Below are positions 9,208-17,132 of a DNA stretch of 64,000 nucleotides, one piece after another. The stretch comes from Comamonas koreensis (lineage in GTDB: Bacteria; Pseudomonadota; Gammaproteobacteria; Burkholderiales; Burkholderiaceae_C): NCBI RefSeq assembly GCF_014076495.1, contig NZ_CP043575.1, forward strand, positions 2,356,001 through 2,420,000, read 5' to 3'. The first letter of the stretch is position 1. Each line of letters starts with the position of its first letter. A program made the position numbers and the translations under genes. The notes beneath the pieces were generated by a model, which did no database searches, had not been told where the DNA came from, and saw only the letters and a list, made by a program, of their open reading frames with translations.

Positions 9208-9699
9208 TCATTCCTCGCCGGGACGCGGATAGCCTGCATCGGCCCAACGTTGCGCCGACGCTCGGCTGAGGCTATGGTCCGGCCTGACGCGAACCTTGGC
9301 CAACTCACTGCCATCCTCTGCGGTGGCGGTAAGGGTCGCGGAGGGATTGTCCTCGTCGGGCTCAATATCGAGAGAGATGGTCACGCGCGATCCATTCACC
9401 AAGATCTGGATGTCCTTGTGCAGCTGGGCCGCCAGGTGCTGCTCATGCCGCCGCATGACTTCGTGGGCAGTCTTGACGAGGGTGTTGAAAGCAGAAACGT
9501 CAAGCGGCTTGGGATTTTTCTTGTCGCGGCCCATCGTCCATGGCCCCACCAGGCTTGGCTCGGCCTGGCCGTCCTGGGTCATGGCAACCGCCCAGCCATC
9601 GTCGTCTTCATTCTTGATGACGCGGGCCTCCCAGCCGTTGTGATGCCAAAGGCGATCTTCGAAGACTGATGCAGCTTCTTGTTGGAGCTCTTCGGACAT
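9208..9699 (-). CDS. Hypothetical protein, probably SOS-regulated
   Basis: 163 residues, soluble, acidic and without a signal peptide. N-terminal MSEELQQEAASVFEDRLWHH and a central segment with WEARVIKNEDDDGW and VGPWTMGRDKKNPKPL look like a genuine protein, but I do not recognise a family. A near-perfect LexA box lies about 38 bases upstream of the ATG, so it is probably induced by DNA damage. It stands alone between the decayed SDR copy and the intact SDR gene. Confidence 0.7.
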   Translation of the reverse strand: MSEELQQEAASVFEDRLWHHNGWEARVIKNEDDDGWAVAMTQDGQAEPSLVGPWTMGRDKKNPKPLDVSAFNTLVKTAHEVMRRHEQHLAAQLHKDIQILVNGSRVTISLDIEPDEDNPSATLTATAEDGSELAKVRVRPDHSLSRASAQRWADAGYPRPGEE

Positions 9700-9736
9700 T
9701 TCTGGACCTTTGTGAAAACTACCAAGGTCAGAATTT

Positions 9737-9756
9737 TACTGTTTATTCATACAGTT
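9737..9756 (-). promoter_or_regulatory. LexA (SOS) box
   Basis: TACTGTTTATTCATACAGTT contains CTGT-N8-ACAG and matches the enterobacterial/betaproteobacterial SOS consensus TACTGTATATATATACAGTA at most positions. It lies 38 bases upstream of the hypothetical gene that starts at 9699, where LexA would block transcription. Reading on the minus strand, TAAAAT just downstream could be a -10 box. Confidence 0.75.
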
Positions 9757-9994
9757 TCGCGTGCATGGGTCTTTTCCGAAGTGAATCCACTTCTTTCAGC
9801 GGAGCGTCCAGCAAGGCTGGAGTTCAGAGTGGCGGACACCAACGATCCACGTAGCGCGGGTTGCGTCGATCGGTTGAATTCGCAGCCAGAAGCTGTCACT
9901 GGCCGCAAAAACTATAACTGCAACCTCTGGCTCAAGGTGGTTCTTGCGACGCAGCAGCTCCAAACCATCGCTCTGGAACCCACAGCCCCTCGCT

Positions 9995-10744
9995 TCACAT
10001 CTGGCTCATGCCCCCATCCGCAATGATCTCGGTGCCCACAATAAACCCGGACTCCTTGGACACCAGGTGCAGCACGGTGGCGGCGATTTCTTCCGGCGTG
10101 CCAAAGCGGCCCAGCGGGATCTGCGTCTGGATGTCGGCGGCCATGGCCTTGGCCTGTTCGGGTGCCAGGCCCAGCTTGCCGTAGAGCGGCGTGCTGACGG
10201 GGCCGGGGCTCACCACATTCACGCGCACGCCCTGGGGCAGCAGCTCGGCCGACAAGGTCTTGGCCAGGGAGATCAGCGCGGCCTTGCTGGCGGCGTAGAC
10301 GCTGGAGTTGGGCATGCCGATGTGGGCGTTGATCGAGCCGTTCAGCACGATGGATCCACCACGCGTCATCAGCGGAGCGAGGCGCTGGATCAGAAAGTAG
10401 GGGCCTTTGACATTGGTGTCAAAGCTGCTGTCCCACAGCGCTTCATCGATCTGCGGCAGCGGGCCGAACTTGGCCACGCCGGCGTTGATGAACACGCCAT
10501 CGATCACGCCCATCTGCGTTTGCAATTCGGCCACCAGTGCGGCCTGGGCTGATACATCACCGGCTTCGCTGACCAAGGCCAGCGCGTTGGGGCCCAGCTC
10601 GGCCTTGACGCGGGCGAGGCTCTCGGCATCGCGGCCGGTGATCGCTACGCGGGCGCCTTCACGGGCAAAGGCGATGGCGGCTGCGGCGCCAATGCCACTG
10701 CTGCCACCGGTGACTAAAATATTCTTTCCTTCAAAGCGGTTCAT
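9995..10744 (-). CDS. SDR family oxidoreductase
   Basis: 249 residues, the classical short-chain dehydrogenase length. ILVTGGSSGIGAAAAIAF is the TGxxxGxG cofactor loop, GVFINAGVAKFG the NAG motif, and SSVYAASKAALISLAKTLSAE carries the catalytic YxxxK. The C-terminus GTEIIADGGMSQM is standard. TGRD after beta-2 suggests NADP(H) preference, weakly. It is divergent from a LysR gene at 10875, its likely regulator. A decayed copy of its 3' end lies about 1.07 kb away. Substrate unknown. Confidence 0.9.
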   Translation of the reverse strand: MNRFEGKNILVTGGSSGIGAAAAIAFAREGARVAITGRDAESLARVKAELGPNALALVSEAGDVSAQAALVAELQTQMGVIDGVFINAGVAKFGPLPQIDEALWDSSFDTNVKGPYFLIQRLAPLMTRGGSIVLNGSINAHIGMPNSSVYAASKAALISLAKTLSAELLPQGVRVNVVSPGPVSTPLYGKLGLAPEQAKAMAADIQTQIPLGRFGTPEEIAATVLHLVSKESGFIVGTEIIADGGMSQM

Positions 10745-10874
10745 GGTATTTCCTTCGGTTTTTTCGTTGATATCTTGCTGGGTTATCAGCCCAGTTGTTG
10801 AGCCGATGAATGAAGTATCTGACGATGGGTGGCGCTACAGACACCAGCATTTCGCTCGTGCAAAAATATCGAAT

Positions 10875-11792
10875 ATGTTGAGTCTGGAAGATTTACAGCT
10901 TCTCGAAGCGGTGCGCGCCACGGGCAGCTTGTCGCGCGCGGCCGAGCGCCTGGGCAAGGCTGCGTCCACCGTGTCCTATGCCGCGCGCCAGCTGGAAGAG
11001 CGGCTGGATGCCCTGCTGTTTGACCGTGCGGGCTACCGCATCGCGCTCACGCCAGCGGGCTTGCTGCTGGTGGAGCAGGGCGCGCAGCTGCATGCGCAGG
11101 CGCGGCGGCTGACGGAGCGGGTCAAGCAGGTGGCGCGGGGCTGGGAGTCGGAGCTGCGCATCGTGACCGACGAGCTGGCCAATACCGAGGCACTGCTGCC
11201 GCTGATCGCCGACTTTGATGCGCTCAACAGCGGCGTGCGCCTGCGCATTGCCCATGAGGTGCTGGGCGGCACCTGGGAGGCTTTGCTGGACCAGCGCGCA
11301 GATCTGGTGGTGGCTGCCACGAACGAGCCGCCCGCGATGGCGCATCTGCAATGGTTTGAGCTGGCGCAGCTCGAATGGGTGTTTGCCGTCTCGCCGCGCC
11401 ACCCGCTGGCACGCAAGGCACAAGACGGGCGGCCCCTGTCGGTGGAGGCCATTGCCGCGTACCGCTCGGTCGTGGTGGCCGATACCTCGCGCCTGGCGGT
11501 CGCGCGCAGCTATGGCGTGCAGACGCACCAGGAGCGCCTGGCCATGCCCAGCATGCGCGCCAAGATCGCCGCGCAGGTCGCGGGCCTGGGCGTTGGCTGG
11601 CTACCGCTGGAGAAAGTGCGCGATCACCTGGCCCAAGGCAGCCTGGTGGCCCTGGCCACGCAAGACCCGCGCGAACCCAACCTGCTGTTTGTCGGCTGGC
11701 ATTCGCACCGCGCGGGGCCTGCGCTGCAGTGGTGGGTGGACAAGCTGCGTGACCCGCGTCTGGTGGGGCCATTGCTGCATAGGAACTTTTGA
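10875..11792 (+). CDS. LysR-type transcriptional regulator
   Basis: 305 residues from the ATG at 10875 (MLSLEDLQLLEAV). The helix-turn-helix reads GSLSRAAERLGKAASTVSYA then ARQLEERLDALLFDR, followed by the substrate-binding-like domain with MAHLQWFELAQLEWVFAVSP. It points away from the SDR gene at 9995-10744, with 130 bases between starts, and most likely controls it. Longer in-frame starts upstream run through the promoter region and are not conserved. Confidence 0.9.
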   Translation: MLSLEDLQLLEAVRATGSLSRAAERLGKAASTVSYAARQLEERLDALLFDRAGYRIALTPAGLLLVEQGAQLHAQARRLTERVKQVARGWESELRIVTDELANTEALLPLIADFDALNSGVRLRIAHEVLGGTWEALLDQRADLVVAATNEPPAMAHLQWFELAQLEWVFAVSPRHPLARKAQDGRPLSVEAIAAYRSVVVADTSRLAVARSYGVQTHQERLAMPSMRAKIAAQVAGLGVGWLPLEKVRDHLAQGSLVALATQDPREPNLLFVGWHSHRAGPALQWWVDKLRDPRLVGPLLHRNF

Positions 11793-11877
11793 GTTGGCCG
11801 CTTGGTACTGCAAAGATGAGGGCCAAGGCATGGTCAAGCGACGGTGTCAGCCCGGCTGCGCTCGGATGCCCGTGCCG

Positions 11878-12174
11878 TCATTCGTCTCGGAGCAGCTGCG
11901 CATATTTTCTGTATCCCCACGCGGCTGCAACGACCACGCCAATGCCGACGCCCCAACCCACAGGCACCCCCAAGCCGAAGATCAGCAGAAACATCAAACC
12001 AACGCAGACCAGGGCAATCCACAGCAAGCTGACGACATCAAAATGCGCGACCGCCATGGCGTCATCGGCGATGTCGCGCTTGGCATGGCCTCGCTTTTCG
12101 CGCTGGCGCCTGAGCACCAACACATCGGCGAAGAACTCCGCAACGCCGGCGAGAAGATCGGTGACAAGGCTCAT
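11878..12174 (-). CDS. Small hypothetical membrane protein
   Basis: 98 residues. A polar, basic first half (LRRQREKRGHAKRD) is followed by two hydrophobic segments, roughly residues 46-68 and 70-86, and a charged end (YRKYAQLLRDE). I recognise no family. The ATG at 12174 and the two membrane helices make a real gene likely. It converges on the LysR gene that ends at 11792. Confidence 0.55.
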   Translation of the reverse strand: MSLVTDLLAGVAEFFADVLVLRRQREKRGHAKRDIADDAMAVAHFDVVSLLWIALVCVGLMFLLIFGLGVPVGWGVGIGVVVAAAWGYRKYAQLLRDE

Positions 12175-12500
12175 GGTGGAAGAGATTCCCTTGCGATGCT
12201 ATGGGGGGATGGTGCTATCGGCAGATGGTTGGCCAACTGCTGCTGGTCACGATCGCGAATGTAGCCGATAAACAAGAAGTCCGATGGGCTCGATGCGGGC
12301 CGTTGCACGAAGATGCGCCACGGATTTGTTCCAGGCTCGCATGGTTCTTGCCCATTTTCTCGCTGCGCGGCTCGCCAATTACCACCATCGCTCAAACGCT
12401 GCAACCGGTAGATGTTCTAGGCGGGTATGGCCACAATCGTTCTACCATTGTCTGGCGGCGGACAAACGCCACGCAGATTTCGTTGCAGATATTGACATCA
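12175..12500. other. Gene-free stretch upstream of the amidase leader
   Basis: No credible coding frame. It should hold the amiE promoter, but I see no clear -35/-10 pair. A dyad TTGTC-N8-GACAA lies at 12448-12465 and could be an activator site or part of the leader RNA. Confidence 0.35.
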
Positions 12501-12543
12501 GCTGCCAAGGTTGCCAGCGCAGATGTCCGGCAATAAAGCCCGA
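12501..12543 (+). promoter_or_regulatory. Candidate ANTAR-type RNA hairpins (AmiR target) in the amiE leader
   Basis: Two small hairpins precede the leader terminator. The first (12501-12518) has arms GCTGCC and GCCAGC closing a hexaloop AAGGTT, which has the A1 and G4 bases known for ANTAR-bound loops. The second (12526-12543) has arms around a hexaloop AATAAA (A1 present, G4 absent), and its 3' arm is also the 5' arm of the terminator, as required for antitermination. AmiR, encoded at 18281-18904, is the expected binder. Folding was done by eye. Confidence 0.5.
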
Positions 12544-12579
12544 ATCGATTCATTCCAGAGTCGATTCGGGCTTTTTTTT
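12535..12579 (+). terminator. Rho-independent leader terminator upstream of amiE
   Basis: GCCCGAATCGA (12538-12548) pairs perfectly with TCGATTCGGGC (12561-12571) and is followed by eight T residues (12572-12579). It sits 142 bases before the amiE start with no plus-strand gene ending just upstream. This is the arrangement of the Pseudomonas aeruginosa amidase leader, where AmiR allows read-through when amides are present. Confidence 0.85.
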
Positions 12580-12720
12580 GTTCGTTTTTTGGTATTCCCG
12601 TTTTTCGGACCAGGCCTTTGGTCCGCTGGCGGAGCTTTGCCTACGCTGCTTTGAAACCCCTGCGCTGCGGCTGCCAGCCGGACAGGTCGCACTTTTTTCT
12701 CATTAACTTGGAGCACAGCC

Positions 12721-13758
12721 ATGAGACACGGAGATATTTCGAGCAGCAATGATTGCGTAGGGGTAGCAGTGGTCAACTACAAGATGCCACGCCTGCACAC
12801 CAAGGCCGAGGTTCTGGACAACTGCCGCAAGATCGCAGACATGGTGGTGGGCATGAAGCGAGGGCTGCCGGGCATGGACCTGGTGGTGTTTCCCGAGTAC
12901 TCCACGCACGGCATCATGTACGACTCCAAGGAGATGTACGAGACCGCCTCTGCCATTCCCGGTGAAGAGACGGCCATCTTTGCCGATGCCTGCCGCAAGG
13001 CCAATGTCTGGGGGATTTTCTCGCTCACTGGCGAGCGCCATGAAGAGCATCCCAACAAAGCGCCCTACAACACCCTGATCCTCATGAACAACCAGGGCGA
13101 GATCGTGCAGAAATACCGCAAGATCATGCCCTGGGTGCCTATCGAAGGCTGGTATCCCGGCGATTGCACCTATGTCAGCGAAGGCCCCAAGGGGATGAAG
13201 ATCAGCCTGATCATCTGTGACGACGGCAACTACCCGGAGATCTGGCGCGACTGTGCGATGCGCGGTGCCGAGCTGATCGTCCGCTGCCAAGGCTATATGT
13301 ACCCGGCCAAGGAGCAGCAAATCCTGGTGTCCAAGGCCATGGCGTTCATGAACAACACCTATGTGGCCGTGGCCAATGCGGCAGGCTTTGATGGCGTCTA
13401 CTCCTATTTTGGCCACTCCGCCATCATCGGTTTTGACGGCCGCACCTTGGGCGAGACCGGCGAAGAGGAGATGGGCATCCAGTACGCGGAGCTGTCCAAA
13501 TCGCTGATCCGCGATGCACGCAAGAACGGCCAGTCACAAAACCACCTCTTCAAACTGGTGCACCGCGGCTACACCGGCACCATCAATTCTGGCGATGGCG
13601 ACAAGGGCGTTGCCGCCTGCCCCTACAGCTTCTACAGCCAGTGGGTCAACGACCCCGAAGGGACGCGGGAGATGGTCGAGTCCTTCACCCGCACGACGGT
13701 GGGCACCCCTGAATGCCCGATAGAAGGGATTCCTCACGAAGCGCCCCAGCACCGCTAA
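12721..13758 (+). CDS. amiE: Aliphatic amidase
   Basis: 345 residues, within one of the P. aeruginosa enzyme, and starting [20 protein letters not shown]. The catalytic triad falls at the same numbers as in that enzyme: E59 ([10 protein letters not shown]), K134 ([10 protein letters not shown]) and C166 ([11 protein letters not shown]). E142 in IEGWYPGD is also kept. It hydrolyses short aliphatic amides such as acetamide and propionamide to the acid and ammonia in the cytoplasm. It heads the operon amiE-amiS-amiB-VWA-amiC-amiR and is preceded by an antitermination-type leader. Confidence 0.97.
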   Translation: MRHGDISSSNDCVGVAVVNYKMPRLHTKAEVLDNCRKIADMVVGMKRGLPGMDLVVFPEYSTHGIMYDSKEMYETASAIPGEETAIFADACRKANVWGIFSLTGERHEEHPNKAPYNTLILMNNQGEIVQKYRKIMPWVPIEGWYPGDCTYVSEGPKGMKISLIICDDGNYPEIWRDCAMRGAELIVRCQGYMYPAKEQQILVSKAMAFMNNTYVAVANAAGFDGVYSYFGHSAIIGFDGRTLGETGEEEMGIQYAELSKSLIRDARKNGQSQNHLFKLVHRGYTGTINSGDGDKGVAACPYSFYSQWVNDPEGTREMVESFTRTTVGTPECPIEGIPHEAPQHR

Positions 13759-13831
13759 AGCCGCATCCCCAGTGGGCATGGCCGCCCGGTATCGAGCAGC
13801 CATGCCATCCGATAAAAACAAGGAGACAAAC

Positions 13832-14314
13832 ATGCTGGGTATCGCACTTTTTTTCATTGGCATGGTGCTGATCGTCAACGGTATGGGCCTGAGCGGCCGC
13901 ATCGACGCGCGGGACTCTGCGCCTGTCAATCTGCTCGTGGGTCTGCTGGCTTTGTTCATCAATGCCGTTGGCATTCTTCGTGCAGACACGGACCCTGACT
14001 ATTTCGCTGCCGCAGGAGGCCTGCTTTTTGCTTTCACCTACCTGTACCTGGCGGTGGTGCAGTGGTGGGCGCTCAAAGGCGTGGGCCTGGGTTGGTACTG
14101 CCTGTTTGTGGCGGTCAGTGCGCTGGCCTTTGCCGCCGCTGCCGGTGATATCCGCGTCATCGCCATGTGGCTGGTCTGGGCGAGTCTGTGGTTTTTCTTC
14201 TTTCTTGCGCTGGGGCTCGGCAAGCAGCTGCGCTTTCTGGCGGCCTACACGGTGCTGGTGGGCATTGTGACCTGCTGGATTCCAGGTTTGATGTTGTTGA
14301 TGGGGAAATGGTGA
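13832..14314 (+). CDS. amiS: AmiS/UreI family amide transporter
   Basis: 160 residues from the ATG at 13832, with AAGGAG 11 bases upstream. Six hydrophobic segments fill the protein, starting MLGIALFFIGMVLIVNGMGL. FTYLYLAVVQWWALKGVGLGWYCLF carries the family's tyrosine/tryptophan-rich channel signature. AmiS and UreI form hexameric inner-membrane channels for short amides or urea, so it probably lets the AmiE substrate in. It follows amiE by 73 bases. Confidence 0.93.
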   Translation: MLGIALFFIGMVLIVNGMGLSGRIDARDSAPVNLLVGLLALFINAVGILRADTDPDYFAAAGGLLFAFTYLYLAVVQWWALKGVGLGWYCLFVAVSALAFAAAAGDIRVIAMWLVWASLWFFFFLALGLGKQLRFLAAYTVLVGIVTCWIPGLMLLMGKW

Positions 14315-14316
14315 AC

Positions 14317-15162
14317 ATGATGAATGCAAAAGACCCGCTGCATGCCGCCCGCGGCGATGATCCGCTGGCCGGGTACCGCATGGCCAAAGAGCCGTTTTAC
14401 CGGCCCGCCCGCAATGAGATCTCGCTGTACGAGCAGGCCTACCGCCACCGCATGCCGCTGATTCTGAAAGGCCCCACGGGCTGCGGCAAGACGCGCTTTG
14501 TCGAGCGCATGGCCTGGGCGCTCCAGCGCCCGCTCATCACGCTGGCCTGCAACGAAGACATGACCGCCTCTGACCTGGTCGGCCGCTACCTGCTCGACGC
14601 CCATGGCACGGCCTGGCATGACGGGCCGCTCACCATGGCGGTGCGCTACGGTGCCATCTGCTACCTCGATGAGGTGGTGGAGGCCAGGCAGGACACGACG
14701 GTCGTCATCCATCCGCTGACCGACGCGCGCCGCGTGCTTCCCCTCGACAAGAAAGGCGAAGTCGTGCATGCACATCCGGATTTTCAGCTGGTGGTCTCCT
14801 ACAACCCGGGCTACCAGAGCAGCGCCAAGGACATGAAGCCCTCGACGCGCCAGCGCTTTGCCGCGCTGGAGTTTGACTATCCCGATGCCGCCACCGAGTC
14901 CGACATCGTCGCGCACGAAGCGGGCATAGCGCCTGCGCTGGCCGAGCGTCTGGTCGCGCTGGCCCACAGCACGCGCGCGCTCAAGCACCATGGCCTCGAT
15001 GAAGGTGCCTCCACCCGCATGCTCATCTACGCCGGCTTGCTGATACGCGATGGCGTATCGCCCGCCGACAGTTGCGACATGACGATCACGCAGGCCTTGA
15101 CGGATGACCCCGACACCTGCCAAGCGCTGAAGCAACTCGTGCAAGCCAAATTTGCAAGCTAA
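14317..15162 (+). CDS. amiB: AmiB-like MoxR/NorQ-family AAA+ ATPase
   Basis: 281 residues from the ATG at 14317; in-frame starts at 14308, 14311 and 14320 are possible. LILKGPTGCGKTRFVERMAW is the Walker A loop, ICYLDEVVEARQD the Walker B, and QLVVSYNPGYQS the sensor 1 region with the CbbQ/NorQ signature. MoxR-class ATPases work with VWA-domain partners to remodel or activate enzymes, and the next gene encodes such a partner. In P. aeruginosa amiB lies between amiE and amiC; here it follows amiS. Its precise job in amide use is not established. Confidence 0.88.
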   Translation: MMNAKDPLHAARGDDPLAGYRMAKEPFYRPARNEISLYEQAYRHRMPLILKGPTGCGKTRFVERMAWALQRPLITLACNEDMTASDLVGRYLLDAHGTAWHDGPLTMAVRYGAICYLDEVVEARQDTTVVIHPLTDARRVLPLDKKGEVVHAHPDFQLVVSYNPGYQSSAKDMKPSTRQRFAALEFDYPDAATESDIVAHEAGIAPALAERLVALAHSTRALKHHGLDEGASTRMLIYAGLLIRDGVSPADSCDMTITQALTDDPDTCQALKQLVQAKFAS

Positions 15163-15176
15163 AAAAGCACAGCACC

Positions 15177-16979
15177 ATGGCCCCATCATCCGCCTCCCGG
15201 TTCAGCGAGCGCGCCGCCGCAACCTGGATCGACGACGACACACGTAGTTTTGAACGCCTGGCCAGGCTCGCCTCCTGCCTGGCGTTGAGCCGGGTGCAAG
15301 TCCACCCCTTGCAGGCTGCCAGTCCGCATCAGGAGGCGGGGGGGCTGCTGGGGATCGCAGCGGCCAGGCCCGCCCCCGCGCAGCGTGCCATCTTGCTTGC
15401 TGCAGACGGTGGAGCAGCATCGAGCGCTGCGCGCTTGATGCTACCGCCGCTACTCGATCTGCCTGTGGCCGAGCGTGCCCACCGGCACACCGCCATGGTT
15501 GCGCACGCTGCGGCGCATCTGCTGCATTCACCCGCACGCCAGCCCAGCCAGGCCTTGAAGCCCATGGGCATGGTGCTGGTCTCGGCGATAGAAGATGCCC
15601 GCGCCGAACGCCTGTTGCTGCGCGACTACCCCGGCGTAGGCCCTTGGTTCCAGACGCAGATCGCGCCCGAGCCCGAGGCGGAAAACCTGGGCTTCGTCGC
15701 CTTCATGGCGCGGTTGGACCGGATCTTGCTGCTGGCGGATAGCCATAGCGCTAACCACTGGGTCAGCAAGGCGCGGGAGCTCTTTGAAGGCACGGTGCAA
15801 AAGCATGGGCTTGAAGACTATGCGGCATTCCGCGCCATCGCCTCCATCCTCGCCAATGACCTTGGCCAGATGCGGGTGCGCATGGACCCTCAGCACTACG
15901 CCGGGCCCACGCTCTACCGGGATGACAACAGCTACCTCTGGGCGCATCCCGAGTCGGAAGACAACCAGGACGAGGCCTTGCAGCTGCCCCAGACTGCCAC
16001 GCAACGGCCACCGGCGCCTATCGGAAATGCGCAACAGCCGCCCAAGCCGGCGCAAACGCCCCAGGCTGCAGAAGAATTGGAGATCGCCCGCTTTCACTAT
16101 CCCGAATGGGACTACAGGAGCGAGCACATGAAGGCCGATTGGTGCCAGGTGGTCGAAAAACTTCCCGCGTGGCAGGGCCTGAGCGAGGTCAGCAGTGCGC
16201 GCCTGTCCAGTACCACCAGGGTCGACAGCCTGGCGCTGCCCCATCCCCGCGTGCTTGACCGGCGCCATCGGCTTCGCCGCCAGTGGGAGGGCGATGCGCT
16301 GGACCTCAATGCGGCCATCGACGTGCAGGTGGACATGCGCATGCAGCTACGCCCTGACCCGCGCATTTTCATGCGCAGCGGTCAGGGCCCACGCCCTGCC
16401 AGCATGTTGGTGCTGCTGGACATCTCCGAATCGGTCAACGACATCGGCCCGCAGGGCCGGAGCCTGCTGGCCTTGGAGAAGCAAGCCGCGCTGATGCTGG
16501 CGCAGGCGTGCTTGCGCAGCGCCGAGCGTCTGGCCATCCATGCGTTCTCGTCCAACACCCGTGCCGAAGTCAACTACTACCGCCTGCTTGATTTTGGCCA
16601 GGTACACAGCCGCGCCACGGCAGCCATGGTCCAAGCCCTGCGCGGGCGCTATTCGACGCGCATGGGCGCGGCCCTGCGCCACGCCAGCAGCCTGCTGCGC
16701 AACGAGCCCGAAGGGCAGCGCAGCTTGTTGGTGGTCACCGACGGTGCTCCACACGACATCGATGTGCACGACAAGCGATACCTGATCGAAGATGCGCGGC
16801 ATGCTGTTCAGGAGGCCAAGCGCGCAGGGGTGCAAGTTTGCTGTCTGGCCGTCGATGCACAGGCCGATGCCTATGTGCGCCAGATCTTCGGCTGGCGAGG
16901 CTACGACATCGCGGATGAGGCCGTGCAGCTGCTGCCGCGCTTGACCAGGATGGGCGCGCGCCTGGCCGCCGGGCGCTAG
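15177..16979 (+). CDS. NorD-like VWA-domain protein
   Basis: 600 residues, starting 14 bases after amiB. The N-terminal two thirds are poorly conserved helical sequence with a proline-rich linker around residues 275-298. A von Willebrand A domain fills about residues 405-600. Its metal-ion site DISES begins at D415, later parts are YSTRMGAALRHAS and LLVVTDGAPHDID, and ADAYVRQIFGWRGYDI is a NorD/CbbO-type ending. NorD-like proteins pair with NorQ-like ATPases as a chaperone complex, so AmiB plus this protein probably form one. The short amidase operon of P. aeruginosa has no such gene, as far as I know. Confidence 0.85.
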   Translation: MAPSSASRFSERAAATWIDDDTRSFERLARLASCLALSRVQVHPLQAASPHQEAGGLLGIAAARPAPAQRAILLAADGGAASSAARLMLPPLLDLPVAERAHRHTAMVAHAAAHLLHSPARQPSQALKPMGMVLVSAIEDARAERLLLRDYPGVGPWFQTQIAPEPEAENLGFVAFMARLDRILLLADSHSANHWVSKARELFEGTVQKHGLEDYAAFRAIASILANDLGQMRVRMDPQHYAGPTLYRDDNSYLWAHPESEDNQDEALQLPQTATQRPPAPIGNAQQPPKPAQTPQAAEELEIARFHYPEWDYRSEHMKADWCQVVEKLPAWQGLSEVSSARLSSTTRVDSLALPHPRVLDRRHRLRRQWEGDALDLNAAIDVQVDMRMQLRPDPRIFMRSGQGPRPASMLVLLDISESVNDIGPQGRSLLALEKQAALMLAQACLRSAERLAIHAFSSNTRAEVNYYRLLDFGQVHSRATAAMVQALRGRYSTRMGAALRHASSLLRNEPEGQRSLLVVTDGAPHDIDVHDKRYLIEDARHAVQEAKRAGVQVCCLAVDAQADAYVRQIFGWRGYDIADEAVQLLPRLTRMGARLAAGR

Positions 16980-16981
16980 AT

Positions 16982-17007
16982 GTGCAGGGTGTTGCCCAGC
17001 CCTGCAC
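16982..17007. promoter_or_regulatory. Inverted repeat upstream of the amiC promoter
   Basis: GTGCAGGG (16982-16989) and CCCTGCAC (17000-17007) form a perfect 8-bp dyad starting 2 bases after the VWA gene stop codon. No T-run follows, so it is not a typical terminator. It lies about 40 bases upstream of the sigma-54-like -24 box and could be an activator site or an mRNA 3' hairpin. Confidence 0.35.
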
Positions 17008-17046
17008 CGATGAGACCGGCCAGCGCCTGCTGCTGCGCTAAGCTGG

Positions 17047-17064
17047 CTGGCACGCTTTATGCAT
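17047..17064 (+). promoter_or_regulatory. Sigma-54 (-24/-12) type promoter for amiC-amiR
   Basis: CTGGCACGCTTTATGCAT matches the sigma-54 consensus (TGGCACG-N4-TTGCA): the GG and GC doublets are exactly 10 bases apart (17049-17050 and 17061-17062). It lies about 70 bases before the amiC start. It would give amiC and amiR their own nitrogen-responsive promoter inside the operon. Predicted from sequence alone. Confidence 0.55.
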
Positions 17065-17132
17065 TTATGCATTTACCCCGCATCCGCCCCAATGCCCCAA
17101 GCATTGGAGTGGGATAGACCAGGAGACAGGTT

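Noticed and set aside
12171-12536. Short frames on both strands before the amidase leader.
   Set aside because: No conserved sequence or start signals; the region is better explained as promoter and leader.
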